Source of the DNA: Calditrichia bacterium | GTDB lineage: Bacteria; Calditrichota; Calditrichia; RBG-13-44-9; J075 | Direction of reading: 5' to 3' | Assembly: GCA_028284445.1 (NCBI GenBank) | Contig: JANQRS010000076.1 | Span: 1 to 64,000 of the forward strand | DNA: 64,000 nucleotides | In this document: positions 17,387-25,569 of the stretch, one piece after another | How positions within the stretch are numbered: the first letter of the stretch is position 1 | Layout: the number at the start of each line of letters is the position of its first letter | Notes under the pieces: model-generated | The model's input: the letters and a program-made list of their open reading frames with translations, nothing else | Databases searched by the model: none | What the model was told of the DNA's origin: nothing | Made by a program: the position numbers and the translations under genes

Positions 17387-17956
17387 ATGGTACGTAAGTT
17401 ATCTCTGCTTTTGACCCTGGCAGTGGGAGTACTGCTCTATAGTTGTTCTGAGACCATCACGGAGCCGGAGGCCGAATCATCTGCGGCAACCGACGACGCC
17501 GTGGTTGCAGAATTTCTTGAGACCGGCGTTGTCCCGGCCTCACTTACGAAGCATTCGGCCAATCGCTTCACTGCTCAGTTGTCTGGTGATCAGGAAGTAC
17601 CACCGGTAGCAACGGATGGACAAGGCTTTGCTATTTTCCGCTTGGCAAAGCGCGGTACGTTATTGAAGTACAAGATTTTTGTGAAGGACACTCCTGATAT
17701 CACCCAGGCTCATATCCATCTTGCACCGGCGGGCAGTAACGGTCCGGTAGGCGCATTCCTTTTCGGTTTTGTTACCGGTGGTGTAAACATCGATGGCCGC
17801 CTGGTAAGCGGTAAGTTAACGGATGCGGATTTGTTGGGACCGTTGGCCGGTATGACGTTGGCCGATCTGGTTGCCGAATTCAATGCCGGCAACGCCTATG
17901 TCAATGTTCACACAGTGGCCAATGCACCGGGAGAGCTTCGCGGACAAATTCAATAG
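17387..17956 (+). CDS. CHRD-domain lipoprotein
   Basis: A 189-residue protein with AAGGAGG placed well before the ATG, a lipoprotein signal (LLYSC, Cys20) and one CHRD domain (about 62-189). The domain shows the characteristic FTAQLSGDQEVPPV, ITQAHIHLAPAG and a C-terminal NVHTVANAPGELRGQI. CHRD domains were named from chordin and occur in many bacterial exported proteins; their function is not established. A short stem (17982-17989 with 17998-18005) follows the gene. It precedes the histidine kinase and may or may not be in the same transcript. Confidence 0.88.
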   Translation: MVRKLSLLLTLAVGVLLYSCSETITEPEAESSAATDDAVVAEFLETGVVPASLTKHSANRFTAQLSGDQEVPPVATDGQGFAIFRLAKRGTLLKYKIFVKDTPDITQAHIHLAPAGSNGPVGAFLFGFVTGGVNIDGRLVSGKLTDADLLGPLAGMTLADLVAEFNAGNAYVNVHTVANAPGELRGQIQ

Positions 17957-18172
17957 TCACCCTACCCCTCACAGATCGATGCTGCCCGGCCTGATCACCG
18001 GGCAGTATCACTGGGCGCTATTCTCATGCTCATCTTTGGATGGCATCCTGATACCAAAGCTGCCGCCAATTATACAAAATCCAAAAAGAAATTGTCTGTC
18101 CCGCTTTATCGATCTATAATGAATGAAGGCGTGCTAACCGGACAATGGCTCAAACAATGGGATGCTTGTGCC

Positions 18173-20023
18173 ATGAGAAGCCTCAGCTTTAAGATTGGCC
18201 TCGGCTATTTTGCACTGATTTGTATCAATGTGCTGATCGCCATTTTCGCCATCTATCATATCAATCAATTGGGCAGCCCGATTGACCAGATCCTGCGCGA
18301 GAACTATCGCAATGTAAACGCACCCGGCAAGATGGTGGAAGCATTGAAGAAACAGGAGCTGGCGCAATACGCCATGCTGGAAAACGGCATCGATTCAGCC
18401 CGGGTCGTCCAATTCGCCACTTTTCGCAACGAATTCCTGAACTGGCATCAGCGTGCCATTGAAGCAATTGCCCTGCCGACTGAGCCGCCATTGCTTGATA
18501 GTATCGCCAGTTCTCACAGCACCTATTTACAGCAATCAGCGCAATTTCAATCCCTGCTGAAGGCCGCAATAGCGGTAAATCAAGCTCGCCAATTCCAACA
18601 AGACAATATATTCCCGCTCGTTGCCGAAATCGAAACCTTCTGCATTGAGCTGCATCGGGTAAACGAAAACGCCATCAGCGATGCCGACTCAAAAGCGCGC
18701 GCCAGAAGCGACCGTGCCACTTGGGCCATTATCATTATTTCAACCTTCGCCATTATTATCAGCATTTTGGTCAGCATCAACTTTACGCAAACCATATTGC
18801 GCCCGCTGAAGGCAACGACTGAAACTGTTCGGCGAATTAGCCAGGGGCAACTCAATCAGAAAGTTCGCATCACGACCAACGATGAAATTGCCGAACTTGG
18901 GCGCGAATTCAATAAGATGACAGAACGCCTGCATAGCTATGAACGAATGAACGTCAACAAAATAGTTCAGGAGAAAAGGAAATCGGAAGCTATAGTTTCC
19001 GGTATACCGGTCGCCATCGTGGTAACGGATGAAAGCCAGCGCCTGTCTTTGATGAATGATGTCGCCAAGGATATTCTCGATTTAAACGGCGCAGAGTGGG
19101 AGGGCAAACAAGTGGCGGACATCGCTATTGACGAGCCGCTTCAGCAAGCACTCATACCCGCCAATATCAGCGAGAATGGGGTATCCCCCAAAACGTTGAT
19201 CAGCATCAACAATCGCGAAGAAGAAATGCACCTTTGGGTTCGGCATATTCACATTGCCGAAGAAAGCGGCGCCCCGATCGGGACCGTTACTCTACTGCAG
19301 GACGTTACCAGCTTCAAGAACCTTGATCGCCTGAAATCTGAATTCATGGCCACCATTTCGCATGAGTTTCGCACCCCGCTCACCTCAATTAATATGGCCG
19401 TCGACATCCTCCTGCAGGAAGTCCGCGGTGAGCTAAATGATGTCCAGCGTGATCTTCTGCAGGATGCCCGGGAAGATTGCCTGCGCCTGCGAAACCTGGT
19501 AAGAGACCTGTTAGATCTCTCGCGCCTGGAAACTGAAAACTACCCAATGAAATTCGAAACGATCGTCGCTGAGACCTTGATCGAAGCCTCACTGAATCCG
19601 CTGCGATTCGCGTTGGAAGATAAGGAGATCAATCTGGCAACGACGATTGCTGCAGATCTGCCGGCCTTCACAGGTGACCGGCAGCAGCTGTCACGCGTGC
19701 TGATCAACCTGGTGGAAAATGCCATCCAGCATACGCCGGCTTCAGGGAGGATTACCATTACCGTCAATCCTCAAACCGACTTTGTTCGCTTTTGCATCGC
19801 TGACAGCGGCAAAGGCATTCCGGAAGAAGCGATTGACCTGATTTTCGACAAGTTTGTGCAGGTTAAGAATTTCGCCGACGCCGAGAAAGGCAATATTGGT
19901 CTGGGGCTGGCCATTGCCCGTGAGATTATCGCCGCCCACAAGGGCAAAATCTGGGTAGAAAGCAAACCCGGCCAGGGCAGCAGGTTTTATTTTGAGATCC
20001 CGGTTCATCCGGGGATTGGTTGA
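18173..20023 (+). CDS. Membrane sensor histidine kinase (KinB-like)
   Basis: A 616-residue kinase from the ATG at 18173. Domain order is: membrane segment (about 7-30), helical extracytoplasmic sensor (about 31-180), second membrane segment (WAIIIISTFAIIISILVS, about 184-204), HAMP, a PAS-like region with VSGIPVAIVVTDE, HisKA with phospho-acceptor His in ISHEFRTPLT (about residue 396), and an HATPase with LINLVENAIQHT, GKGIPEEAI and GLGLAIAREI. The organisation and the partner regulator recall Pseudomonas KinB/AlgB. The frame is open to 18026, but the earlier codons lack a ribosome site and a signal anchor. It is followed by its likely response regulator after 143 bp that contain a hairpin. 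Confidence 0.9.
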   Translation: MRSLSFKIGLGYFALICINVLIAIFAIYHINQLGSPIDQILRENYRNVNAPGKMVEALKKQELAQYAMLENGIDSARVVQFATFRNEFLNWHQRAIEAIALPTEPPLLDSIASSHSTYLQQSAQFQSLLKAAIAVNQARQFQQDNIFPLVAEIETFCIELHRVNENAISDADSKARARSDRATWAIIIISTFAIIISILVSINFTQTILRPLKATTETVRRISQGQLNQKVRITTNDEIAELGREFNKMTERLHSYERMNVNKIVQEKRKSEAIVSGIPVAIVVTDESQRLSLMNDVAKDILDLNGAEWEGKQVADIAIDEPLQQALIPANISENGVSPKTLISINNREEEMHLWVRHIHIAEESGAPIGTVTLLQDVTSFKNLDRLKSEFMATISHEFRTPLTSINMAVDILLQEVRGELNDVQRDLLQDAREDCLRLRNLVRDLLDLSRLETENYPMKFETIVAETLIEASLNPLRFALEDKEINLATTIAADLPAFTGDRQQLSRVLINLVENAIQHTPASGRITITVNPQTDFVRFCIADSGKGIPEEAIDLIFDKFVQVKNFADAEKGNIGLGLAIAREIIAAHKGKIWVESKPGQGSRFYFEIPVHPGIG

Positions 20024-20070
20024 TTTGTTAACTTGTTGAATAGTTAACCAATTTCCAGAAATTCGCTTAT

Positions 20071-20114
20071 CCCCCCTCTATCTCCCCCCGGTCTGTACAG
20101 GAGATAGAGGGGGG
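20071..20114. repeat. G/C-run hairpin between histidine kinase and response regulator genes
   Basis: CCCCCCTCTATCTCC (20071-20085) and its exact complement (20100-20114) form a 15-bp stem with a 14-base loop. No T-tract follows, so it is more likely an mRNA processing or attenuation structure or a mobile repeat than a terminator. It resembles the C/G-run element at 22386-22432. Confidence 0.8.
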
Positions 20115-20166
20115 AGAGCCTGACAGAAAATCGGGTAATTAAAAATTACGTAGAAGCGATTTCGTT

Positions 20167-21501
20167 ATGACAAACACAACATCTCCACCGCGCGTACTGC
20201 TGGTAGACGACGAACCAAACATCCTCAAAACCGTCGCTATTTGCCTGGAGGACTTTGGATTCGACATCGTCAAAACCGGTGATCCCGAGCAGGCCTGGAA
20301 ATGGGTTCAGGAAGACACATTTGATATGGCCTTCCTGGACCTGAAGATGAGCCCAATCGACGGCATGGCGCTTCTGCGTGAAATCAAACAGCAGCATCCG
20401 CAGACGATTGTGGTCATTATCACTGCGCATGGGGCAATTGACAGCGCGGTTGAGGCCATCAAACATGGCGCATATGACTACCTGCAAAAGCCATTCGATT
20501 TTGTAGAACTACAACTTTTTGCAGCCAAACTGCAAAATTACTTTCTGTTAAACAGGGAAGTCGATCAGCTAAGAGCCGAACTGGCGCGCGCGGATGCCAG
20601 CGTTAATTTTATGACTGAAAATGCAGCGATGCGTGAAATGCTCTCCCTGGCTCGTCGCATCGCCCCGACAGGTCTTAGCGTTCTGATTGAAGGTGAAAGC
20701 GGCACTGGTAAAGAATTGATTGCCCGCATTATTCATGAAAGAAGTGATCGGGCAGATAAGCCACATGTGAAAGTGAACTGCGCAGCAATACCGGAGCATC
20801 TGCTGGAAAGCGAACTTTTCGGACATGTTAAAGGCGCTTTCACCGGTGCTGTTAAGGATCGGGTTGGCCGCTTTGAAATGGCTGACGGCGGCACCATTTT
20901 CCTGGACGAAATTGGCGAAATTCCGCCCGGCCTACAGGCTAAGCTCTTGCGGGTGCTGCAGGAAAAAGAATTTGAACGGGTCGGTGAGAGCAAAAGTCGA
21001 CAGATCGACATCCGTATTACTGCTGCCACCAATCGCAACCTGGAAGCAGAAATCGAAGCCGGCAACTTTCGCGAGGACCTATTTTATCGGCTCAATGCCG
21101 TCCGTTTGAAACTCCTGCCTCTACGAGACCGTCCGGAAGATTTGCCGATGCTCATCCACCATATGGTGCGGACCTTCGGCAGCAACAACTCGATGGATAT
21201 TGCACCGGAAGCACGCAAAGCATTGATGGCCTATCACTGGAAGGGCAACGTTCGAGAGCTGGAAAACGTCATTGAGCGGGCAGTGCTTCTATCGGTAAAT
21301 GGCCAGATAACGCTAAATGATCTGCCGGCTGAAATTGCGGGAACCGGTAAAAGCAACAAGTTGCACGCCAGCCTGGAAGACATTGAGAAAGCGCATATCA
21401 AACATATTCTTTCAGTAACAGATGATCTTGGAGAAGCCGCCAAAATTCTGGGGATCGATCCGGCAACCCTATGGCGGAAGCGGAAGAAATATGGGCTGTA
21501 G
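20167..21501 (+). CDS. Sigma-54-dependent response regulator (AlgB/NtrC-like)
   Basis: A 444-residue response regulator. The receiver domain (about 9-120) has the acidic pair DDE at 14-16, phospho-acceptor Asp58 (FLDLKM) and Lys108 (QKPFD). The AAA+ domain (about 150-385) has Walker A GESGTGKE (176-183), GAFTGA (223-228) and IFLDE. A C-terminal Fis helix-turn-helix ends in LGIDPATLWRKRKKYGL, which is close to the AlgB ending. All catalytic and sigma-54-contact motifs are intact. The kinase just upstream is its probable partner. The intergenic region downstream holds two TTGCA-N3-TGCAA palindromes and a -24/-12-like promoter before the TonB energy operon, so that operon is a likely target. Confidence 0.93.
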   Translation: MTNTTSPPRVLLVDDEPNILKTVAICLEDFGFDIVKTGDPEQAWKWVQEDTFDMAFLDLKMSPIDGMALLREIKQQHPQTIVVIITAHGAIDSAVEAIKHGAYDYLQKPFDFVELQLFAAKLQNYFLLNREVDQLRAELARADASVNFMTENAAMREMLSLARRIAPTGLSVLIEGESGTGKELIARIIHERSDRADKPHVKVNCAAIPEHLLESELFGHVKGAFTGAVKDRVGRFEMADGGTIFLDEIGEIPPGLQAKLLRVLQEKEFERVGESKSRQIDIRITAATNRNLEAEIEAGNFREDLFYRLNAVRLKLLPLRDRPEDLPMLIHHMVRTFGSNNSMDIAPEARKALMAYHWKGNVRELENVIERAVLLSVNGQITLNDLPAEIAGTGKSNKLHASLEDIEKAHIKHILSVTDDLGEAAKILGIDPATLWRKRKKYGL

Positions 21502-21545
21502 TCCCTTGCTGAACCGTTCCCTTTGCCTTTAACCACCGCGCTATG

Positions 21546-21558
21546 TTGCAAAATGCAA
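21546..21558. promoter_or_regulatory. TTGCA-N3-TGCAA site, copy 1
   Basis: TTGCAAAATGCAA is a 5-3-5 palindrome about 160 bp upstream of the -24 element at 21716. It shares half-sites and spacing with 21624-21636. Confidence 0.5.
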
Positions 21559-21622
21559 TACCGCTAAACACCTGTAAATGATCGACTAACCACCACACCC
21601 TGCAAACTACCCCACCCGCACT

Positions 21623-21637
21623 CTTGCAATTTGCAAG
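21623..21637. promoter_or_regulatory. TTGCA-N3-TGCAA site, copy 2
   Basis: CTTGCAATTTGCAAG is a perfect 7-1-7 palindrome about 80 bp upstream of the -24 element at 21716. Two copies at enhancer distance directly after the AlgB-like gene suggest binding sites for that protein. Binding is inferred. Confidence 0.55.
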
Positions 21638-21715
21638 ACCTTGGACCATCGCACACCATCATCAATAAACCATAAAGTCAATATAAACAAATAAATACAA
21701 CCACTCATCCATGTA

Positions 21716-21731
21716 TGGCACGGTTATTGGT
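21716..21731 (+). promoter_or_regulatory. Putative sigma-54 promoter of the exbB-exbD-exbD-tonB operon
   Basis: TGGCACGGTTATTGGT matches the TGGCACG-N4-TTGCW consensus except that the C of the -12 GC is G. That base is usually conserved, so activity is plausible but not certain. Transcription would start near 21742, 25 bp before the first start codon. Confidence 0.5.
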
Positions 21732-21766
21732 TTACCATCAATCAACCAATGACGGAGGTATCAGAG

Positions 21767-22387
21767 ATGATTGAAATGTATCACGACGGCGGTGGTTTCA
21801 TGCACCCTATTCTTGGCATGTGGATAATCGGCATTGCCATTGGTATTGCCAAAATCGCTTTGCTTCTACGTGCTCGAATTCACTCGGGGCGCTTCATTGA
21901 ACGCATTCGTTCAGCAATCCACCAGGGCAATATCGACGAGGCGCTGTCCGAATGCGAAAATACACGCGGTCCGGTAGCATCCATTGTTCATGCCGGATTA
22001 AGCCGTGTTCGCGATGGCGTTGAAGAAGTAGAAAAAGGGATGGTCAATATCGGCTCCATTGAGATGGCCTTCCTGGAAACCGGAATGCTTTGGCTGGGCT
22101 TCATCATAGTCGTCGCTCCCCTGCTGGGATTCACCGGTACCGTATGGGGAATGGTTGAAGCCTTCGAGGCAATCGAACTGATAAATGAAATTTCACCTTC
22201 GGTTGTCGCGGGCGGTATTTCCAAGGCTTTGCTAACCACTTTGTTCGGCCTTGTAGTCGCAATGACGGTGCAGTTTTTCCATAATTTTGCCACAATGATT
22301 ATTGATAAGCTCATTATAGACATGGAAGAAGCCAGCGTGGTTTTAATGGATATGGTGAAGGCAAATTCGGCAGGCATTATTCGATGA
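21767..22387 (+). CDS. exbB: MotA/TolQ/ExbB proton channel protein
   Basis: A 206-residue inner-membrane protein of the ExbB/TolQ family, which uses the proton gradient to energise TonB. The start at 21767 has GGAGG eight bases upstream; the ATG at 21749 lies before that site. Membrane segments are visible near the N-terminus (ILGMWIIGIAIGIAKIALLL) and as a pair in the C-terminal half (MLWLGFIIVVAPLLGFTGTVWGMVEAF and GGISKALLTTLFGLVVAMTVQFF), the conserved MotA_ExbB core. It is followed by two ExbD genes and tonB, so ExbB is a better name than TolQ or MotA. Confidence 0.88.
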   Translation: MIEMYHDGGGFMHPILGMWIIGIAIGIAKIALLLRARIHSGRFIERIRSAIHQGNIDEALSECENTRGPVASIVHAGLSRVRDGVEEVEKGMVNIGSIEMAFLETGMLWLGFIIVVAPLLGFTGTVWGMVEAFEAIELINEISPSVVAGGISKALLTTLFGLVVAMTVQFFHNFATMIIDKLIIDMEEASVVLMDMVKANSAGIIR

Positions 22388-22432
22388 CATCCCCCTAAAA
22401 TCCCCCTTCGAAGGGGGAAAGCGGGGGATGTC
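22386..22432. repeat. Nested double hairpin inside the exb operon
   Basis: GACATCCCCC (22386-22395) pairs with GGGGGATGTC (22423-22432), enclosing a 16-base perfect palindrome of CCCCCTTC and GAAGGGGG (22402-22417). The exbB stop overlaps its left end. The element is REP-like and could stabilise or attenuate the transcript between exbB and exbD. Confidence 0.85.
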
Positions 22433-22472
22433 AAGCAACATCAATAAAAGGACAAAAACCAAAGGACCTGAA

Positions 22473-22874
22473 ATGCCTTTTCGAGAAAAAACACGGGAAG
22501 CGGTTGAGATCCCATCGTCTTCACTGGCGGACATTGCCTTTCTGCTACTGGTTTTCTTCCTGGTATGCACCACCATCGATATCGATAAAGGGCTACAGCT
22601 GGTTTTGCCGGGTGAGGATATTATGCCGGTACGCAACCAAAACATCAGCAACATTCTGATCAACAGCGCAGGCCTTATCCTTGTTGACGGCGATAAGACC
22701 GCCGCCGGTGACCTTGCCAAGAAAGCAAGCGAGAAGCTGCTGGAAAATCCGGAGCTGATTTTTTCGGTGAAGACAAGCAGTGAAACAACATATCAAATTT
22801 ACGTCACCGTGCTGGATCAGCTCCGGCACGCGGGCGCAACGCGAATATCAATTGCAAATCCGGAGGAAGTATAA
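22473..22874 (+). CDS. exbD: ExbD/TolR family protein, first copy
   Basis: A 133-residue protein from the ATG at 22473, preceded by AAAGGA; the upstream part of the frame is translated repeat. One membrane segment (LADIAFLLLVFFLVCTTI, about 17-34) carries the conserved Asp (about residue 19, SLADIAFLLL) that conducts protons in ExbD. A periplasmic domain follows. Its stop overlaps the next start (TAATG), indicating translational coupling. Together with the next gene it gives the two-ExbD arrangement common in FCB bacteria. Confidence 0.9.
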   Translation: MPFREKTREAVEIPSSSLADIAFLLLVFFLVCTTIDIDKGLQLVLPGEDIMPVRNQNISNILINSAGLILVDGDKTAAGDLAKKASEKLLENPELIFSVKTSSETTYQIYVTVLDQLRHAGATRISIANPEEV

Positions 22875-23293
22875 TGGCTGTTCACTTTAGACGCCGCTCA
22901 AAGCTGAAGATCTCGGTGCCGACATCATCGATGCCTGATATCATTTTCCAACTGCTGATTTTCTTTATGGTAACCACGGTGCTGCGTCAGTTCGACGGGC
23001 TGCAGGTGCAACTACCGGACGCCAGGCAGTTGGAAAAGATGGGCAGCAAGCGGCATATCGCAAATATCTGGATCGATAAGGAAGACCGGATTGTGCTCGA
23101 TGAGAGACTAATCAAAAACGTCACCGAGCTACGACACCTATTGTATCAACGACGGGTAAATGATCCAAAGCTGATCGTTTCGATGAAAGTCGATAAGGAG
23201 GCAACAATGGGCATCATCAATAAGGTCCAGACGGAGTTGCGCAAAGCCAATGCTTTGCGAGTCAGCTATAACTCCTTGCCGGAACCAGAATAA
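22874..23293 (+). CDS. exbD: ExbD/TolR family protein, second copy
   Basis: A 139-residue ExbD homologue with the proton-path Asp in SMPDIIFQLLIFFMVTTVL (about residues 19-37) and a periplasmic domain ending in RVSYNSLPEPE. The start overlaps the previous stop by one base and has GGAGG upstream. The sequence has diverged clearly from the first copy, so the two probably form a heteromer with ExbB and are not a recent duplication. Confidence 0.9.
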   Translation: MAVHFRRRSKLKISVPTSSMPDIIFQLLIFFMVTTVLRQFDGLQVQLPDARQLEKMGSKRHIANIWIDKEDRIVLDERLIKNVTELRHLLYQRRVNDPKLIVSMKVDKEATMGIINKVQTELRKANALRVSYNSLPEPE

Positions 23294-23475
23294 GGGCCTG
23301 CGGCCCGTCAGCGGCTATGCCGCATCAAGGGCTGCGCCCTGTCAGGCTCGCAAGCTCGTCGTCAGCTTACTCCGTTCGCGTGTAAAAACGGCCGGGCTGG
23401 CCTGACACGAGCGCCGCGAGTTGACGTTGCGAAGCAACTGACGGGCCCCTGGCCCTGACACGAACGCAGTGAGCA
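23294..23475. repeat. Array of mini-hairpins separated by GTCAG/CTGAC
   Basis: The gap between exbD and tonB is filled with about eight short palindromes, such as GGGCCTGCGGCCC (23294-23306), GCGGCTATGCCGC (23311-23323), AGGGCTGCGCCCT, GTTGCGAAGCAAC and GGGCCCCTGGCCC. They are separated by GTCAG in the left half and by CTGAC in the right half, so the whole array is roughly mirror-symmetric about 23385. It is a composite REP/BIME-like element. GC content is much higher than in the flanking genes. Confidence 0.85.
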
Positions 23476-23514
23476 TACCGGAGAGAACGAACCACAATAT
23501 TTGGGAGACCTGTC

Positions 23515-24153
23515 ATGAGCAGACATCAATTGGTAAAAAAAGATCCGGAAGTGGATCTGAAGCAGAAGTATTCACGCTGGATGGAATGGGCGTTTGTCGT
23601 TACCCTGATTTTAGTCACTTCATTGTTCTTCGCCTTTCAGCGCTTTGAGCCGGAAAACACCCTCGAGAAACCGGAGGAGAAGATCTTCGTCATCGTGCCG
23701 CCACCACAAACGAAACAACTCACCAGACCGCCGGCGCCGCCGAAGCCGATGATTCCGGTTGCCGCCGAGGCAGATGAAGAAGTGCCGGACGACGTGCCAA
23801 TCGAAGATCTCTTCTTTGATCAGACATTTGAAGATCCCGGTCCACCACCGGAGGAAGAAGCAGATCCAATTGTACCATTTTATGCACTATCCGAACAGCC
23901 GGTTGTTATTCATCGAGTGGCCCCGATTTATCCGGAACTGGCAAAAAAAGCCGGGATTGAAGGCAAGGTAACTATAAAAGTCCTGATCGACACTCGTGGC
24001 GAAGTAGAGGATACCGAAGTACTGGAATCGCATCCACTACTCGACGAATCCGCACTGATTGCAGCACGCCAATACAAGTTTACCCCGGCAAAACAGCGGG
24101 ATCGCATTGTCAAAGTGTGGTTGAGTATTCCTTTTCACTTTAAGCTCAGATAG
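23515..24153 (+). CDS. tonB: TonB-family energy transducer
   Basis: A 212-residue protein that spans the periplasm and transmits energy to TonB-dependent receptors. It has a cytoplasmic N-terminus, one membrane anchor (WAFVVTLILVTSLFFAF, about 25-41), a Pro- and acid-rich periplasmic linker (about 60-125, PPAPPKPM, GPPPEEE) and the TonB C-terminal domain (about 130-212) with PIYPELAKKAGIEGKVTIKVLID and ALIAARQYKFTPAKQ. It completes an ExbB-ExbD-ExbD-TonB operon; the start follows GGGAG. At least two TonB-dependent receptors in this window (36.2 and 52.4 kb) could use it. Confidence 0.93.
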   Translation: MSRHQLVKKDPEVDLKQKYSRWMEWAFVVTLILVTSLFFAFQRFEPENTLEKPEEKIFVIVPPPQTKQLTRPPAPPKPMIPVAAEADEEVPDDVPIEDLFFDQTFEDPGPPPEEEADPIVPFYALSEQPVVIHRVAPIYPELAKKAGIEGKVTIKVLIDTRGEVEDTEVLESHPLLDESALIAARQYKFTPAKQRDRIVKVWLSIPFHFKLR

Positions 24154-24569
24154 AGATTTTGCCACAGCGTTCACGGGGGAAATAATCCAATAAATAAGAC
24201 AGCGCAAATGCAATACCTTTGTGGACTCTGTGGCAAAACAATCGGGGAGGTATCACATAGATATCACAGGGACGTGGTCTTGACCGATCAACGTTGCGGG
24301 GTCAGCAGGATGGAATTAAATAAATGATCTCCGGTTAAAGCATCCTTTCCAGTCCTGCGGCCCCGGGACATTACAAACCATCATTCCATCATTCCATCGT
24401 TCCATCATTCCAATACTCCATGGTCGTACATCCATGCCAGGTCTGGTCTAACTCAAAAGTACACAGTTCCCGTTTGAAATAACTCCTTGACTTTCATAGA
24501 ACCACTGGCAATTTTTGTCTCGTCGTGGAGGTCTATGAAAATTGTTACTCGAAAAAGGGAGAACCTCAA
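24154..24569. other. Non-coding stretch with inverted and tandem repeats
   Basis: An 11-bp perfect inverted repeat (TTTTGCCACAG at 24157-24167 with 24228-24238) lies just after tonB and could form a large stem-loop. At 24382-24414 there are four copies of ATCATTCC (one with G). No gene or convincing promoter is visible. The ribosome site AGGGAG for the next gene is at the right end. Confidence 0.6.
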
Positions 24570-25295
24570 ATGTTGGCTCGTGTCCGTTCTTTACTGGTGT
24601 TAACTACTTTACTTACAAGCATGGCGACTGCACAAGATACTGCAAACGATGTGAAGCTTCTGCAATCCTTCTTCAGCGATGCGTCCATTGCCGGATCAGC
24701 ATATTTTGAAGGTGGGTTTCAGTTCGATGATTTTAACGGTTTTAGCATTCTCGGTCTCGCTGGTCGCGGTGGCATACCGATTAATGAACAAATTGAGATA
24801 AACGCCCAACTCGCATTTGCGCGCGTGGAATCCGATTTCAGAGACGCCAGCGGCCTGACTGATCCGATCGTAGCTGCCCGGGTGAGGGTTGTAGATGATA
24901 AAGCAAAGGTTGCCGTCGGCGGCTTCATAACGCTTCCCGCCGGGGATGAAGACATTTTCCAGGGTGATTTTAATCTCGGTGGTTTTGGCGCGATTCGCTA
25001 TCCGGCAGGTCCAAAGACAGTGCTAACAGGCACGGCCGGCCTCTCCTTTCTGGAAAGCGGAAATGATCGCGATGTCTCCTTGGCTATTGCCGGTGGCATC
25101 ATTCAGTCGATCAACAATCGCTTCAGTTTTGTTGGAGAACTGGAATTGGAAACCGAAAACAGCGTCGGACTACTGAGTGCTGGTTTCGACTACCGTCTGT
25201 CCAGCGGCCCGCGCTTTCGCGGCGCTCTTGGAATTGGAGTCGACGATGGCTCCCCGGATCTCGGTCTTCTGCTCTCCATATTGTTGAGTCCATGA
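24570..25295 (+). CDS. Outer-membrane beta-barrel protein, function unknown
   Basis: A 241-residue protein with a signal peptide (about 1-22, cleavage after MATAQ). The rest is an alternating amphipathic beta pattern (AYFEGGFQFDDF, INAQLAFARVESDF, VAVGGFITLPAG, FSFVGELELETE, LLSAGFDYRLS), ending in a hydrophobic strand, as in small outer-membrane barrels. No family name can be given. The start at 24570 follows AGGGAG and excludes 15 preceding open codons. It may be a passenger of the TonB region or independent. Confidence 0.7.
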   Translation: MLARVRSLLVLTTLLTSMATAQDTANDVKLLQSFFSDASIAGSAYFEGGFQFDDFNGFSILGLAGRGGIPINEQIEINAQLAFARVESDFRDASGLTDPIVAARVRVVDDKAKVAVGGFITLPAGDEDIFQGDFNLGGFGAIRYPAGPKTVLTGTAGLSFLESGNDRDVSLAIAGGIIQSINNRFSFVGELELETENSVGLLSAGFDYRLSSGPRFRGALGIGVDDGSPDLGLLLSILLSP

Positions 25296-25441
25296 TTCAC
25301 TGATCTTCTGCATTGCAATCGATTCACCTTATATCCTGGCCGATATACAACAGCGGGCGGGAGTTTAGCAAAGTCAATTTGTATTTGTTGACTCTGGCTA
25401 CAACTCCCGTGAATTCAGTTGCTATATTCCTCTACCCTTCT

Positions 25442-25470
25442 TTGACACAATTTTTTCATACCGTTTTAAC
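25442..25470 (+). promoter_or_regulatory. Possible sigma-70-type promoter
   Basis: TTGACA (25442-25447) and TTTAAC (25465-25470) are separated by 17 bp, about 100 bp upstream of the next start. The -10 matches only four of six bases, and promoter rules for this phylum may differ, so support is weak. Confidence 0.3.
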
Positions 25471-25569
25471 AGAATCTATACATCATTTTTCCTTCTTATA
25501 GGTCGGGCGAAGCAGTGGAATTGTCGCCGAAGCCAATAAATTGACCGGACATTAAATTGGAGAAAATTT

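Noticed and set aside
24420..24569. Sigma-54 promoter for the outer-membrane barrel gene
   Set aside because: TGGCA occurs near 24510, but no GC lies ten bases after the GG.
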